Part shown: positions 33,352-43,351 of the stretch, piece after piece
How the letters are laid out: each line of letters begins with the position of its first letter
How positions within the stretch are numbered: the first letter of the stretch is position 1
Assembly: GCF_003568865.1 (NCBI RefSeq)
Contig: NZ_CP031115.1
Span: forward strand, 1,984,001 to 2,048,000
Reading direction: 5' to 3'
Source: Rubrobacter indicoceani
Lineage (GTDB): Bacteria > Actinomycetota > Rubrobacteria > Rubrobacterales > Rubrobacteraceae
Length of the DNA stretch: 64,000 nt
Notes under the pieces: model-generated
Databases searched by the model: none
What the model was told of the DNA's origin: nothing
Seen by the model: only the letters and a program-made list of their open reading frames with translations
Program-made: the position numbers and the translations under genes

Positions 33352-36300
33352 ATGATCCAGTCCGGGAAAACCTCAGCCGAAGAACGGAGCCGTCGCATAG
33401 GCGGGCTCCGGGAGCAACTCAAGCAGCGCATCCTCATGCTCGACGGGGCGATGGGGACCATGATCCAGGACTACGAACTCTCCGAGGCGGACTTTCGGGG
33501 CGAGGAGTTTGCGGATCACCCGAAAGACCTCAAGGGCAACAACGACCTGCTCTCGATAACGCGCCCGGACATCATAAAGGAGATACACGCCGCCAACTTC
33601 GACGTCGGCGCGGACATAATCGAGACGAACACGTTCTCCTCGACCGCGATAGCGCAGGCCGACTACGGCCTTGAAGGCTCGGCCTACGATATAAACCTCG
33701 CGGCGGCCCGGGTCGCGCGCGAGGTCGCCGACCGCTACACCGAGCGCGACCCCGACCGACCGCGTTTCGTCGCCGGGGCGATGGGGCCGACAAACCGCAC
33801 CGCCTCCCTCTCTCCCGACGTCAACCGCCCCGGCTTCAGGAACACGAGCTTCGACGAGTTGAAGGAAGCGTACAAAGAGCAGGCTCGCGGTCTGGTCGAG
33901 GGCGGCGTTGACCTTCTTCTCGTGGAGACCATCTTCGACACGCTCAACGCAAAGGCCGCCATCTTCGCGGTGACGGAGTACCTGGAGGAAGCCGGCCTCG
34001 AAGTTCCGATGATGATCTCCGGCACGATAACCGACGCCTCGGGGCGGACCCTCTCCGGCCAGACGACCGAGGCGTTCTGGAACTCCGTGCGGCACGCGAA
34101 CCCCATAAGCGTCGGCCTGAACTGCGCGCTCGGGGCAAAGGAACTGCGACAGTACATGGAGGAGCTCTCTGGCCTTGCGGAGACGCACGTCTCGGCGTAC
34201 CCGAACGCCGGGCTTCCAAACGAGTTCGGCGAGTACGACGAGTCGCCCGAGGCGATGGCCGAGGAAATAGGGGAGTGGGCCGCTTCGGGCTTTCTGAACA
34301 TCGTCGGGGGCTGCTGCGGGACCATGCCGGACCACATCGAGGCCATCGCCGAGGCCGTCGGCAAGCACCCGCCGCGTGAGGTTCCGGAACTCGACAAGAA
34401 GATGCGCCTCTCGGGCCTCGAGGCGTTCAACGTAGACGCGGACACGCTCTTCGTGAACGTCGGGGAGCGGACAAACGTTACGGGGTCGGCCCGGTTCAAG
34501 GAGCTTATCCTGAACGGCGACCTTGAAACCGCGCTCGACGTCGCCCGGCAGCAGGTCGAGAACGGGGCCCAGATCATAGACGTGAACATGGACGAGGGGA
34601 TGCTCGACGGTGAGGAGGCCATGGTCGAGTTCCTTAACCTTGTCGCGTCGGAGCCGGACATCTCGCGAGTGCCGGTGATGCTGGACTCCTCCAAGTGGCC
34701 GATTATCGAAGCCGGTCTGAAGCGCGTTCAGGGCAAGGCGGTCGTCAACTCCATCAGCATGAAGGAGGGCGAGGAGGCGTTCCTGACGCAGGCCCGGCTC
34801 CTGAAGAAGTACGGCGCGGCGGTTATCGTGATGGCCTTTGACGAGCGGGGGCAGGCCGATACAAAGGAGCGCAAGGTCGCCATCTGCACCCGCGCCTACA
34901 GGCTCCTCACCGAAGAGGTCGGCTTTCCGCCCGAGGACATAATCTTCGACGCCAACGTCTTCGCCATCGCGACCGGCATCGAGGAGCACAACAACTACGG
35001 CGTGGACTTTATCGAGGCGGTCAGGGAGATAAGCGAGACGCTTCCGCACGCAAAGACAAGCGGCGGGATCTCGAACGTCTCGTTCTCCTTCCGGGGCAAC
35101 AACGCTGTGCGCGAGGCGATACACGCGGTCTTTCTCTACCACGCCGTAAACGCCGGGCTTACGATGGGCATCGTGAACGCCGGGCAGCTCGCCGTCTATT
35201 CGGACATAGACGAAGAGCTGCGCGAAGCGGTGGAAGACGTAGTGCTCAACCGCCGGGACGACTCGACCGAGCGGCTCCTCGAGCTTGCGGAGCGCTACCG
35301 GGATCAGGCCGGCGGCGGTACGGGCGAAAAGAACCTTGAGTGGCGCGAACTCCCGGTTGAGAAGCGGCTCGAACACGCTCTGGTCAAGGGCATCACCGAG
35401 TACGTTATAGACGACACGGAGGAGGCCCGGCAGAACGCCGAGAAGCCGCTGCACGTTATAGAAGGTCCGCTGATGGACGGCATGAACGTTGTCGGGGACC
35501 TGTTCGGCGCGGGGAAGATGTTCCTGCCGCAGGTCGTAAAGTCGGCGCGGGTCATGAAGAAGGCGGTGGCGCACCTCATCCCGTACATCGAGGACGAAAA
35601 AGACGAGAAGTCCCGCCCGAACGGAACCATCGTCATGGCGACCGTCAAGGGCGACGTACACGATATTGGTAAGAACATCGTCGGCGTCGTGCTGCAGTGC
35701 AACAACTTCGAGGTAATAGACCTCGGGGTGATGGTCCCGGCGCAGAAGATCCTCGAGACGGCGAAGGAGCATAACGCCGACATCATCGGGCTTTCGGGGC
35801 TTATAACGCCGAGCCTGGACGAGATGGTTCACGTCGCCAAGGAGATGGAGCGCGAGGGCTTTGAGATCCCGCTGCTTATCGGCGGGGCCACGACGAGCAA
35901 GACCCACACCGCCGTAAAGGTCGAGCCGGGCTACCACGAGCCGGTGATCCACGTAAAAGACGCAAGCCGGGCGGTCGGGGTCGCGCAGAACCTTGTGAGC
36001 GACGAGGAGCGGAAAGCCGCCTACGCAAAGACCGTCTCCGAGGAGTACGAGAAGCTGCGTACCCGACACGCCGGGAAGAAGTCCCGCACAAAGCTCACGA
36101 CGGTCGAGAAAGCGCGGCGGAACCGGGCAAGGATAAGCTGGGACGGATACGAGCCGCCCGTACCGACCTTCACCGGGACAAAGACGTTCATGGACTACCC
36201 GGTAGCGGAGCTTCGAGAGTACATAGACTGGACGCCGTTCTTTAACGCGTGGGAGCTGGGTGGGGCGTACCCCAAGATCTTCTCCCACCCCGAGAAAGGC

Positions 36301-37140
36301 GAGGAGGCCCGAAAGCTTTTCGACGACGCGCAGGAGATGCTGGACAGGATGGTCTCCGGGGACTGGCTCCGGACGCGGGCGGTTATCGGTTTCTATCCGG
36401 CAAACGCCCTCCCGAACGACGACGTGGAACTCTACACCGACGATTCGCGCAAAGAAGTCCTTGAAACCCTGCACTTCCTCAGACAGCAGAAGCAGCGCAA
36501 CCCGGGTACGGCGAACCGGTCGCTCGCGGACTACGTCGCACCGAAGGAGACGGGCCTTGCAGACCACATAGGCTTCTTTGCGGTAACGGCGGGCATCGGG
36601 GCCGACGAAAAGGCAAAGGAGTTCGAGCGTGACAACGACGACTACTCGGCGATCATGGTCAAGGCTCTGGCCGACCGTCTGGCCGAGGCCTTCGCGGAGC
36701 GGATGCACCAGCTGGTGCGCAGGGATTACTGGGCCTACGCCCCGGACGAAGCGCTGTCCCCGGACGACCTTATCCGTGAGGCTTACCGGGGTATCCGGCC
36801 CGCGCCGGGGTATCCGGCCTGCCCGGATCACACCGAAAAGCCCATCCTCTGGGACCTGCTCGACGTGGAGGAAAACGCCGGGATAACCCTCACCGAGAGC
36901 AACGCCATGCTGCCGGGCGCGGCCGTGAGCGGCTACTACTTCAGCCACCCGGAGAGTCGGTACTTCGGAGTGGCGGAGATCGGTCGGGATCAGGTCGTGG
37001 AGTACGCAGGTCGCAAGAGCCTGACGCTCGCAGAGGTCGAGAAGTGGCTCTCCCCGAACCTCGGCTACGACCCCGACGACTACGAAGGGCAGGGCGACGC
37101 GGTCTCCGTCCCGCAGGCGGAGGCAAAAACGGCGGGTTAG
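33352..37140 (+). CDS. metH: Cobalamin-dependent methionine synthase
   Basis: This 1262-residue protein is full length with all four modules. The homocysteine-binding barrel is at ~15-340, with zinc Cys321-Cys322 in [10 protein letters not shown]. The pterin-binding barrel is at ~370-630 ([28 protein letters not shown]). The cobalamin domain has [21 protein letters not shown], where His770 of D-x-H-x-x-G is the cobalt ligand. The activation domain at ~930-1240 binds SAM ([12 protein letters not shown]). It transfers methyl from methyl-THF to homocysteine. It overlaps the convergent hydrolase gene by 4 bp. Confidence 0.98.
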   Translation: MIQSGKTSAEERSRRIGGLREQLKQRILMLDGAMGTMIQDYELSEADFRGEEFADHPKDLKGNNDLLSITRPDIIKEIHAANFDVGADIIETNTFSSTAIAQADYGLEGSAYDINLAAARVAREVADRYTERDPDRPRFVAGAMGPTNRTASLSPDVNRPGFRNTSFDELKEAYKEQARGLVEGGVDLLLVETIFDTLNAKAAIFAVTEYLEEAGLEVPMMISGTITDASGRTLSGQTTEAFWNSVRHANPISVGLNCALGAKELRQYMEELSGLAETHVSAYPNAGLPNEFGEYDESPEAMAEEIGEWAASGFLNIVGGCCGTMPDHIEAIAEAVGKHPPREVPELDKKMRLSGLEAFNVDADTLFVNVGERTNVTGSARFKELILNGDLETALDVARQQVENGAQIIDVNMDEGMLDGEEAMVEFLNLVASEPDISRVPVMLDSSKWPIIEAGLKRVQGKAVVNSISMKEGEEAFLTQARLLKKYGAAVIVMAFDERGQADTKERKVAICTRAYRLLTEEVGFPPEDIIFDANVFAIATGIEEHNNYGVDFIEAVREISETLPHAKTSGGISNVSFSFRGNNAVREAIHAVFLYHAVNAGLTMGIVNAGQLAVYSDIDEELREAVEDVVLNRRDDSTERLLELAERYRDQAGGGTGEKNLEWRELPVEKRLEHALVKGITEYVIDDTEEARQNAEKPLHVIEGPLMDGMNVVGDLFGAGKMFLPQVVKSARVMKKAVAHLIPYIEDEKDEKSRPNGTIVMATVKGDVHDIGKNIVGVVLQCNNFEVIDLGVMVPAQKILETAKEHNADIIGLSGLITPSLDEMVHVAKEMEREGFEIPLLIGGATTSKTHTAVKVEPGYHEPVIHVKDASRAVGVAQNLVSDEERKAAYAKTVSEEYEKLRTRHAGKKSRTKLTTVEKARRNRARISWDGYEPPVPTFTGTKTFMDYPVAELREYIDWTPFFNAWELGGAYPKIFSHPEKGEEARKLFDDAQEMLDRMVSGDWLRTRAVIGFYPANALPNDDVELYTDDSRKEVLETLHFLRQQKQRNPGTANRSLADYVAPKETGLADHIGFFAVTAGIGADEKAKEFERDNDDYSAIMVKALADRLAEAFAERMHQLVRRDYWAYAPDEALSPDDLIREAYRGIRPAPGYPACPDHTEKPILWDLLDVEENAGITLTESNAMLPGAAVSGYYFSHPESRYFGVAEIGRDQVVEYAGRKSLTLAEVEKWLSPNLGYDPDDYEGQGDAVSVPQAEAKTAG

Positions 37141-37991
37141 CGCATCGTCCTATAACCGCCGGAAATAACCATCCCTCCGAACATCTCCCTGACCGCGGCG
37201 GGCATCATCTGACGGTCGAGATGCGTAGCTCCCGGCACGGTAACGAGCCTCCAGGCGAGGTCCGTCCTGAGTTCCGCCGCTTTTTCCCGGGCGGCCCTGT
37301 GGAAGGCGTGGCCGCGCTCGTAGCGGGTCGCGCCCTGCTTTACAGCTTCTTCGGTGATGCGAAGAAACGGGTCGTTCGGGTCGGTGTCTTTTTCGCCGAG
37401 CAGAACGACGAGCCGCCGCGAGAGAGCGGCTTCCAGCCTGTTTTCAACGTCCGTGCCGCGCAGACCGTAGGGGAAATCCGTCTCGTAGTCGGGCATCGTG
37501 TACCAGCCGGTGTTCGCGGCGACGGCGGTGTGGAAGCGAGACCCGGGGGCGAGCATCACCATCCGGTGTACAAACTGCCCGCCCGCCGAGTGGCCGTGGA
37601 TCGCATACCGCTCGCTTGTGTTTCCGAGCCTCCGGCGAACGTGGTCGAAGATCTCCTCTATAACGCTGAAGGTCCAGTCGGATTCCGGGTTCCGCCGACC
37701 GTTGTCGTCCACTACGTTGCCCCGGTGGTAGGTTCCGCGCGGGTAGTCGCGTTTCCTGAACCTCGGGCAGATCAGGGCAAAGCAGTAGAGTTCTGCTGCG
37801 GCGGCCCAGACATCCCGGTAGAGGTCGGAGTCGCGCCGGGTTCCGTGCATTACAAAGACCACGGGGGCGTCTTCAGGGAGGTTTGCGGGCAGGTAGTAGT
37901 GGACGTTCATCCGGGGGTGAGATCCATCCGGAGCGAAGCGGAACTTCCCCGCCCCGGGGGCGAGGCCGGGTGTTTCCGGGAGCCGGTTCAC
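37137..37991 (-). CDS. Alpha/beta hydrolase, poly-hydroxyalkanoate-depolymerase/esterase-like
   Basis: This 284-residue protein has an oxyanion stretch [24 protein letters not shown], a nucleophile elbow [14 protein letters not shown], a likely Asp in [13 protein letters not shown] and a His in [13 protein letters not shown]. No signal peptide is visible. It resembles the PHB-depolymerase-like LpqC/esterase group. It is the last gene of the five-gene minus-strand operon, with its ATG overlapping the HTTM stop. Its function there may be processing a lipid or ester product. That is inference. Confidence 0.75.
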   Translation of the reverse strand: MNRLPETPGLAPGAGKFRFAPDGSHPRMNVHYYLPANLPEDAPVVFVMHGTRRDSDLYRDVWAAAAELYCFALICPRFRKRDYPRGTYHRGNVVDDNGRRNPESDWTFSVIEEIFDHVRRRLGNTSERYAIHGHSAGGQFVHRMVMLAPGSRFHTAVAANTGWYTMPDYETDFPYGLRGTDVENRLEAALSRRLVVLLGEKDTDPNDPFLRITEEAVKQGATRYERGHAFHRAAREKAAELRTDLAWRLVTVPGATHLDRQMMPAAVREMFGGMVISGGYRTMR

Positions 37992-38884
37992 TTTGTCTGT
38001 TTCCAGAGTCGGTCGAGGTCGAGAAAAGAAGCGAAGATCAACCCGGACATCTGGTAGCGGAACTTTATCTTCATCATAGCGAAGATACCCCAGTGCATGG
38101 CGAACGCTCCGGCGGCCCAGAGCCTCGCGAGGCGTTTGTCGAGCAGGAAAAGCGGGGCGCAGACTTCAAGGACAAGCGAACCGAACCCGGCCGCCCGGAA
38201 GATGCTCTTGTTGCGGTAGAGCTTCGCGACAAGCGGGGAAGCCTTTCCGGCCTCACCGCCGAGCAGGTCTTTTCTGAGGGCGTCGACGCCTATCTGGGCG
38301 CGCATCTCCTCCCCATCCGTCCAGGATCTTCCCAGCGGTCCGGCGAATTTGGCAACCCCGGCGACAAAGTACGTCAGAACCGTTAGGGCGCTCACAAGCC
38401 TCGCGGGCCAGCCGTAACGCCAATGAGGTTCGGGGGCAGCCTCGTCTCTCAGAAGCGCGTCTACGGAGAGCGCGTCAGCTGAGCGGGAGAAGCCGAGGAC
38501 GATGGCATGGAGCACGAGGCCGTTGTCGGTGTGGAAGATCATGGACCAGGAGTTGCGGTACGAGAGCAGCCACAGGAGCAGCGAGGCGAACGCCGGGCCG
38601 CTTGTCCGGTGCCGAAAGCCGAGCGCGAACGCGGCCGCCGATATCATGGTGGCAAAGTACAGCGCCCGCACCGTCCCGACCTTCGCGGGCTTTTTCATCC
38701 GCGAGACAACCCCGACAGGCCTGAAGAGCCGCCCGTCGGAGGCGGCGATCTCCACAAGCATCCGGTAGCGTTTCCCGAGGTAGTACAGCACCCACACCCC
38801 GACAAGAACTCGCAGGATGGCGGGCCGCTCCGGTGGAGCTTCCTCGAAGTAGAAGCGGTTCAGGTACTTCTCGAGGCAGATCAT
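37988..38884 (-). CDS. HTTM (VKGC-like) integral membrane protein
   Basis: This protein of about 298 residues has several membrane helices with family features of the HTTM domain shared with vitamin K-dependent carboxylase-like proteins: LRVLVGVWVLYYLGKRYRML, SYRNSWSMIFHTDNGLVLHAIVLG, FVAGVAKFAGPLGRSWTDGEEM and MHWGIFAMMKIKFRYQMSGLIFASF. ATG 38884 overlaps the stop of the preceding gene (ATGA). An in-frame start at 38908 is less likely. The biochemical role of bacterial HTTM proteins is mostly unknown. It is translationally coupled to its small partner. Confidence 0.78.
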   Translation of the reverse strand: MICLEKYLNRFYFEEAPPERPAILRVLVGVWVLYYLGKRYRMLVEIAASDGRLFRPVGVVSRMKKPAKVGTVRALYFATMISAAAFALGFRHRTSGPAFASLLLWLLSYRNSWSMIFHTDNGLVLHAIVLGFSRSADALSVDALLRDEAAPEPHWRYGWPARLVSALTVLTYFVAGVAKFAGPLGRSWTDGEEMRAQIGVDALRKDLLGGEAGKASPLVAKLYRNKSIFRAAGFGSLVLEVCAPLFLLDKRLARLWAAGAFAMHWGIFAMMKIKFRYQMSGLIFASFLDLDRLWKQTK

Positions 38885-39372
38885 CCCGCGCTCCGTTCCA
38901 CGTTGCACAGAGCCACGACGCGCTCTCTGTGCGGCTTCGTCTCCCCGGCGAAGTACCTTTCCAGGCGGTACGCGCCCCTTACCACCGAGACGGTCCGGAT
39001 GCCGGAGAGCTCCGGGGCTCGGCTCTCCGCGACGGCGCGGGCAACGGAGGCGCAGAGTTCGTCGGCGCGGCCTTCACGGATGGAGTGGTTGATCTGCCGC
39101 CGCACCTGGTTCAGACCTCCTGTTCCGGCGAGCGTTGCGGGCAGGGTTTTTCTTTTCCCGGCGGCGTCAGCCCCGACAAGGTAGTTGACCGTCGTGTGTC
39201 TGCCGCGGTTCGCGGTGAACATCGGGTAGTAGGAGAGCGGGAAGTTGTCCTCCGGCGCCTCGCGGCGGTTCTCCCGAAGCGGCAGCAGAACCGCCCCGAT
39301 GAGCGCCAGCCCGAAGGCGGCGGGCGGAGCCTTGCCCCGGGCGAGTTCCCTGAAAAAGCCGCTAGTCCTCAT
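38881..39372 (-). CDS. Small membrane-anchored partner of the HTTM protein
   Basis: This 163-residue protein has one N-terminal hydrophobic helix (AAFGLALIGAVLLPL), then a soluble part with DNFPLSYYPMFTANRGRHTTVNYLVG. A PLS-x-YPMF motif occurs in proteins encoded beside HTTM genes. The soluble remainder is probably extracytoplasmic, with two Cys. It overlaps the ABC gene by 11 bp and the HTTM gene by 4 bp. The function is unknown. Confidence 0.7.
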   Translation of the reverse strand: MRTSGFFRELARGKAPPAAFGLALIGAVLLPLRENRREAPEDNFPLSYYPMFTANRGRHTTVNYLVGADAAGKRKTLPATLAGTGGLNQVRRQINHSIREGRADELCASVARAVAESRAPELSGIRTVSVVRGAYRLERYFAGETKPHRERVVALCNVERSAG

Positions 39373-41227
39373 CGTCCTCGTCCTCGTCTTCGTAGAGGCG
39401 GGTGCCTGTTCGGGCGACGCCGGACCGGACGGGCGGACGGCGGATTCCGGCGGCCTTGCGTAGCTTGTTCGTTACGCCGAAGACCCCTTCTGCATCGTAG
39501 AGTCGGCGCAGCTCGTTCGCGTCTATCTCGACGGCGGTTCCGTTCATGGCGTAGATGCTATCGGCGGCAAGGATGGCCGGAAGTCGCAGGGTTGCGACTA
39601 TTACCGTGACCTCCCTTGAAAGCTCGCGGAGCTTTTCGGAGATCTCCTGCAGGCTCGTCTCATCCATCGCGCTTGCGGCCTGGTCGAGCAGAATCACCGC
39701 CGGCCCGGCGGCCAGAGCGCGCGCCAGGGCGACCTTCTGGCGCTCGCCCTCCGAGAGATCCCGCCTGCCGGCCCGGACCCTTGTCTCCCAGCCGTCGTGC
39801 AGCGAGGCGACGACCTCGCCCAGACCGGAGAGTTCGGCGGCCCGTTCAAAGGTCTCTTCGACGATTTCTCCGCCGCTGCCGTAGGCGACGTTCTCCCGAA
39901 CCGTCCCGTCGAAGAGCGGCGCGTCGCACGGAACAAGGTAGACGGCCCGGCGCAGCGCGTTCACCGAGACCTCGGCCATATCCCGACCGTCTATCGTGAC
40001 CCGCCCGGCGGTCGGCTCCCTGAACCGGGCGAGGATCTCCATGAGCGTGCTCTTCCCAGCCCCGTTCGGCCCGGTGATTACGGTCAGCCCCCCGCGACGA
40101 GCCACGAAGTTCACATCCTCCAGCGCGGGCGTGCCGTCCGGGTACCTGAAAAAGAGGTCCTCGACGCAGACGGTCCCCTCCGTGACCTCAAGCTTCGGTA
40201 GGTGGGTTCCGGTAGGCTCGGTCGGCTGGTCAAGGGTCTCGGTGAACCGCTGGACGGAGATCTGCGCCTCCTGTAGGGTCCGGTCTACGACCGTGATCCT
40301 CTGAAACACCGGGGCAAGCATCCCGAGCAGGGCGTAGAAGACAAGCAGCTCCCCCGCCGTCAGCCTGCCGCCGAGTATCTCCACCGAGGCAAACGCGATG
40401 ACCGCGACGGTTACAAGCGCGACGGCTCCGGCGGAGACCCCGAGCAGCATCCCCCCGGCCATCTCACGCTTGACCCCGTACTTGACCACGTTGCGGTTCA
40501 TCCGGCGCACCTCCTTCGCCTCGCTCCGGGCCTGACCGAAGGACTTGATGACCTCGAGACCGCCGACGCGGTCGTTCAGGTGCTTGGAGAGCCGGCTCCG
40601 GCGGCGGCGCATATCCTTGCTGGTGCTCTGGATCTTCGGGTTGATAAGCCAGAACACGAGCCCGATCACCGGGATCAGCGACAGGGCGATAAGGCCCATC
40701 AGCGCGTCCAGGTAGATAAGGACCGCCATCACCCCGGCCAGCACCAGCACGTCCTGGGCAAGCTGCACGACACCCCGCGAGACAAGCCGCTGCACCGCCC
40801 GCGCGTCGCTTATAAAGCGTACGAGGAGCTTCCCCGGCCCCCGCCTTCGAGCGTACTCCACCGGCAGCTTCTGGAGGTGGATCCAGAGCGCGTCGCGCAT
40901 CCTCGCTGAGACCTTCTGCCCGACCCGTCCGGCTATCGCCCGCTGCACAAAGATAAAGATACCGCGCAAAACGGCGGCCCCGGCGAGCAGCCAGAGGATC
41001 GTGCCGCCGTCAAGGCCGTTTGTCGGCATCGGCTCGCCGCGAGCCTGCACGAGCAGCATATCTATGTACTTTCCGATAAGGATCGGGAAAAGGATCTCGA
41101 CCGCCGTAAGTCCTAGGGTCGCCGCTACGACGAGCAGCATCCACCGACCCTCCGGCTTCAGGTACGGCCAGAGGTTGACGAAGGTGGCGACGCTCGAGTT
41201 GTCTTTTATCTTTGTCGCTACGCTCAT
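39362..41227 (-). CDS. ABC half-exporter with substituted catalytic residues
   Basis: This 621-residue protein has six transmembrane helices (ABC exporter type I, residues ~25-320) fused to an ATP-binding domain (~345-590). Walker A is intact (GPNGAGKS, 386-393). The Q-loop Gln is Cys434 (LVPCD), the signature is LSEGE (491-495), the catalytic Glu after Walker B is Gln516 (VILLDQ), and the switch His is Leu547 (IVATLRL). ATP may bind, but hydrolysis should be severely impaired in a homodimer. The C-terminus ends in an acidic run (YEDEDEDDED). It is second in the five-gene operon after the P-loop protein. Confidence 0.88.
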   Translation of the reverse strand: MSVATKIKDNSSVATFVNLWPYLKPEGRWMLLVVAATLGLTAVEILFPILIGKYIDMLLVQARGEPMPTNGLDGGTILWLLAGAAVLRGIFIFVQRAIAGRVGQKVSARMRDALWIHLQKLPVEYARRRGPGKLLVRFISDARAVQRLVSRGVVQLAQDVLVLAGVMAVLIYLDALMGLIALSLIPVIGLVFWLINPKIQSTSKDMRRRRSRLSKHLNDRVGGLEVIKSFGQARSEAKEVRRMNRNVVKYGVKREMAGGMLLGVSAGAVALVTVAVIAFASVEILGGRLTAGELLVFYALLGMLAPVFQRITVVDRTLQEAQISVQRFTETLDQPTEPTGTHLPKLEVTEGTVCVEDLFFRYPDGTPALEDVNFVARRGGLTVITGPNGAGKSTLMEILARFREPTAGRVTIDGRDMAEVSVNALRRAVYLVPCDAPLFDGTVRENVAYGSGGEIVEETFERAAELSGLGEVVASLHDGWETRVRAGRRDLSEGERQKVALARALAAGPAVILLDQAASAMDETSLQEISEKLRELSREVTVIVATLRLPAILAADSIYAMNGTAVEIDANELRRLYDAEGVFGVTNKLRKAAGIRRPPVRSGVARTGTRLYEDEDEDDED

Positions 41228-41241
41228 GGGTCGAGATAGGA

Positions 41242-42414
41242 TCAGGCGATCCTGAGCGAACCGCCGGAGGCGCTCAGCACGGCCTCCTTGCCCTGATCCG
41301 GCAGGCTGCAGCGATCAGCGTCCCGCAGGCCCAGCAGTTCTTCCAGTTCTCCGGAGAGGATGCGGTCGAGGCTCAGGCACGGAAGCCCGGAGAGCTCCTC
41401 CGACTCTCGGACGCCGAGGTCGCTCGCCGCGACGGCCCCGCTTGTCGCCCGCAGGGGAAGCCCCATCTCCGCGACGGCCCGCGCCCCGAACCCGACCGCC
41501 AGAGCGTCCCCGGCGGCAAAAAAGACGTGGTCCACACTCCCCTGCACCTCTTCAGACTCAAGGAGCATCTTTGTCTCGCGCTGGTAGATGCCGTCCGCTA
41601 TTTCGAGCACGATGTAGTCCGCTCCGGAGGCTGCCAGCTCTTCAACGAGCGAGGCGTAGATGCCGATGACTTCGCTCCGCGGGATCATGTACGTAGACGG
41701 ATACCCGGCCCCCACGAAATCCAGCGCGGGATGCGCCCCGCTGGCCGCAAAGAACCGAGCGTCCTTCCCCGCCGCCGTCCCCGTTACTTTCGCCGCCGCC
41801 ACCCGGTACCCGGCCCGGCTGAGAGACCGGGCGACCGTCCCGGCGGTCGTGGTCTTACCGGAGTCCATTGCGCTCCCGACGACGAGTAAGACCTCCGCAT
41901 CCCCCGTCGCGACCGGACGACTGACCTCGCTGTAACCCTTCGCAACGCCGTAGGTGCGGGTGTTGATCTTCTTCCCGCGACCATCCACCACGACCCCGAC
42001 GACCTCGACCCGGGTCGGCGTCGGCGTCCCGGAGTGCCGACTCGTCACCTCACCGAGCACCCCGCCCATCGAGAGCATATCGCACTCAACGACCGCCCCT
42101 TTCGGCACATACCCCTCGAACTGACCGGTGGCGTACCGGTTGCCGAACGCCCCGAGAAAACAATCCCCCTCAAAGAGATCCAGCGTAAACCCCTCCCGCG
42201 CCTCTATCCGCCGGTTTTTCCCGACCTTCACGACCCGCACGAGGGCCACGTCTCCGACTTCGAGCTCCTCCGAAACGGAAGCGACCCCGACCATCTCCGA
42301 AGCCGGAACCTCCCGAACCACCAGCCCCGCCTTTGTTCTCGGGTCCGCCAGAAGCCGCCCGTACCCGCCAGCCCTGTACCCGATCAAACCCGCTGTCTCC
42401 ATCTTCCGCTTCAT
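41242..42414 (-). CDS. P-loop NTPase of unknown function (dethiobiotin synthetase/CobQ-like fold)
   Basis: This 390-residue protein starts at ATG 42414 with AAGGGGG 5 nt upstream; the frame is open to 42474. Residues ~10-160 form a beta-rich domain (EGFTLDLFEGDCFLGAFGNRY, VVECDMLSMGGVLGEV). Residues ~175-390 hold a Walker A GSAMDSGKTTTAGTVARSL, followed by YRVAAAKVTGTAAGKDARFF and DYIVLEIADGIYQRETKMLL. The GK-T loop and the following K-T-G-T segment resemble BioD/CobQ/MobB P-loop enzymes. No known member is recognised. It heads the operon with the degenerate ABC exporter and HTTM protein. Confidence 0.65.
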   Translation of the reverse strand: MKRKMETAGLIGYRAGGYGRLLADPRTKAGLVVREVPASEMVGVASVSEELEVGDVALVRVVKVGKNRRIEAREGFTLDLFEGDCFLGAFGNRYATGQFEGYVPKGAVVECDMLSMGGVLGEVTSRHSGTPTPTRVEVVGVVVDGRGKKINTRTYGVAKGYSEVSRPVATGDAEVLLVVGSAMDSGKTTTAGTVARSLSRAGYRVAAAKVTGTAAGKDARFFAASGAHPALDFVGAGYPSTYMIPRSEVIGIYASLVEELAASGADYIVLEIADGIYQRETKMLLESEEVQGSVDHVFFAAGDALAVGFGARAVAEMGLPLRATSGAVAASDLGVRESEELSGLPCLSLDRILSGELEELLGLRDADRCSLPDQGKEAVLSASGGSLRIA

Positions 42415-42596
42415 CGAAGCCCCCTTGGCCGGTATCTCTGATCGTTCGTTGCACCAGATGTATGTCCGGTACACCCCCCGAAAATACGCGCCAACGATTA
42501 GAAGACGATGAAAGTGATGTTAGATGACCGTTATTTTACAAACTGTTAACTATCGTTTAATCTGGCGGACGGTGAAGCAGGCGCAAGACCGGTTCG

Positions 42597-43241
42597 CTAC
42601 TCGAAGGTGACCCTCTTGTAGCCGAGGGCGAGAACGAACGTTCGCAGGGTCGTTTCGGCGTTCTCGTTTGCCTGTTCAAGGATGTCGCCTTCTTCGGCGG
42701 CGGCTTCGAGGCGTTGTATAGCTACGTCGCGAGCCTCTTCGGCGAGTTCATCGTCGGCGCGTCCGAAGTTCAGAGTGCCGAAGTCCCGATCGAAGACCTC
42801 GGTCTGTTCTTCGTCGAGGCTGACATCGAGGATTCTGGCTTCGGGGAGGTTTATCGTAACGGTACGAGTCGCTTCGTTGACCCGGATGTCGTTCTCACCG
42901 AGGTTTTCGAGGTCTATACCCGCCCGGACTTCCCCTACGGCAAGCAAACTGACGGCCTCCCCGGTGAAGATGCGCCCGAGGTCCGTTCCGCCGCTTTCGC
43001 GGGTGACGAACACGTAATCTTTCCGCTCTATCGTGGCAAGCTCGTCCAGGTCTCGGAGCGCGCCGACCGTAACGGGCCCGGTGGTCGTCTCTGGGGGGTC
43101 AACTCTGAACAGAGGTCCGATCAACGGCAGGTTCGCTACGATAGGCAGCCCGACCAAAGCAAGCCCCGCACCTATACCTACAACAACGAGTATCAATGCC
43201 GCCACGAAGGTCGTTACGAGCCTTCCTGCCTGCTTTCCCAC
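42597..43241 (-). CDS. DUF4230 family membrane-anchored protein
   Basis: This 214-residue protein has an N-terminal helix (LVTTFVAALILVVVGIGAGLALVGL). Its DUF4230 body has GPVTVGALRDLDELATIERKDYVFVTRE, GEVRAGIDLENLGENDIRVNEATRTVTINLPEARILDV and a C-terminal helical segment (DELAEEARDVAIQRLEAAAEEG). The extracytoplasmic role is unknown. GTG is preceded by GGAGGTAAG. It is transcribed divergently from the esterase gene. Confidence 0.85.
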   Translation of the reverse strand: MGKQAGRLVTTFVAALILVVVGIGAGLALVGLPIVANLPLIGPLFRVDPPETTTGPVTVGALRDLDELATIERKDYVFVTRESGGTDLGRIFTGEAVSLLAVGEVRAGIDLENLGENDIRVNEATRTVTINLPEARILDVSLDEEQTEVFDRDFGTLNFGRADDELAEEARDVAIQRLEAAAEEGDILEQANENAETTLRTFVLALGYKRVTFE

Positions 43242-43351
43242 ACCTTACCTCCATGCAAATAAAACCCCTTGAACCCGGAACCGGAACCGGAAGATTCCAG
43301 CAGCCCCGCGTCCGTATAATCCATCCCGACACTATACGGGAAAGGGGCATC

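Noticed and set aside
33373-36948. A 1191-codon open frame on the minus strand opposite metH
   Set aside because: It is a high-GC antisense shadow of metH. It has no family motifs and its sequence is rich in Arg, Val, Leu and His as expected from complementing metH codons.
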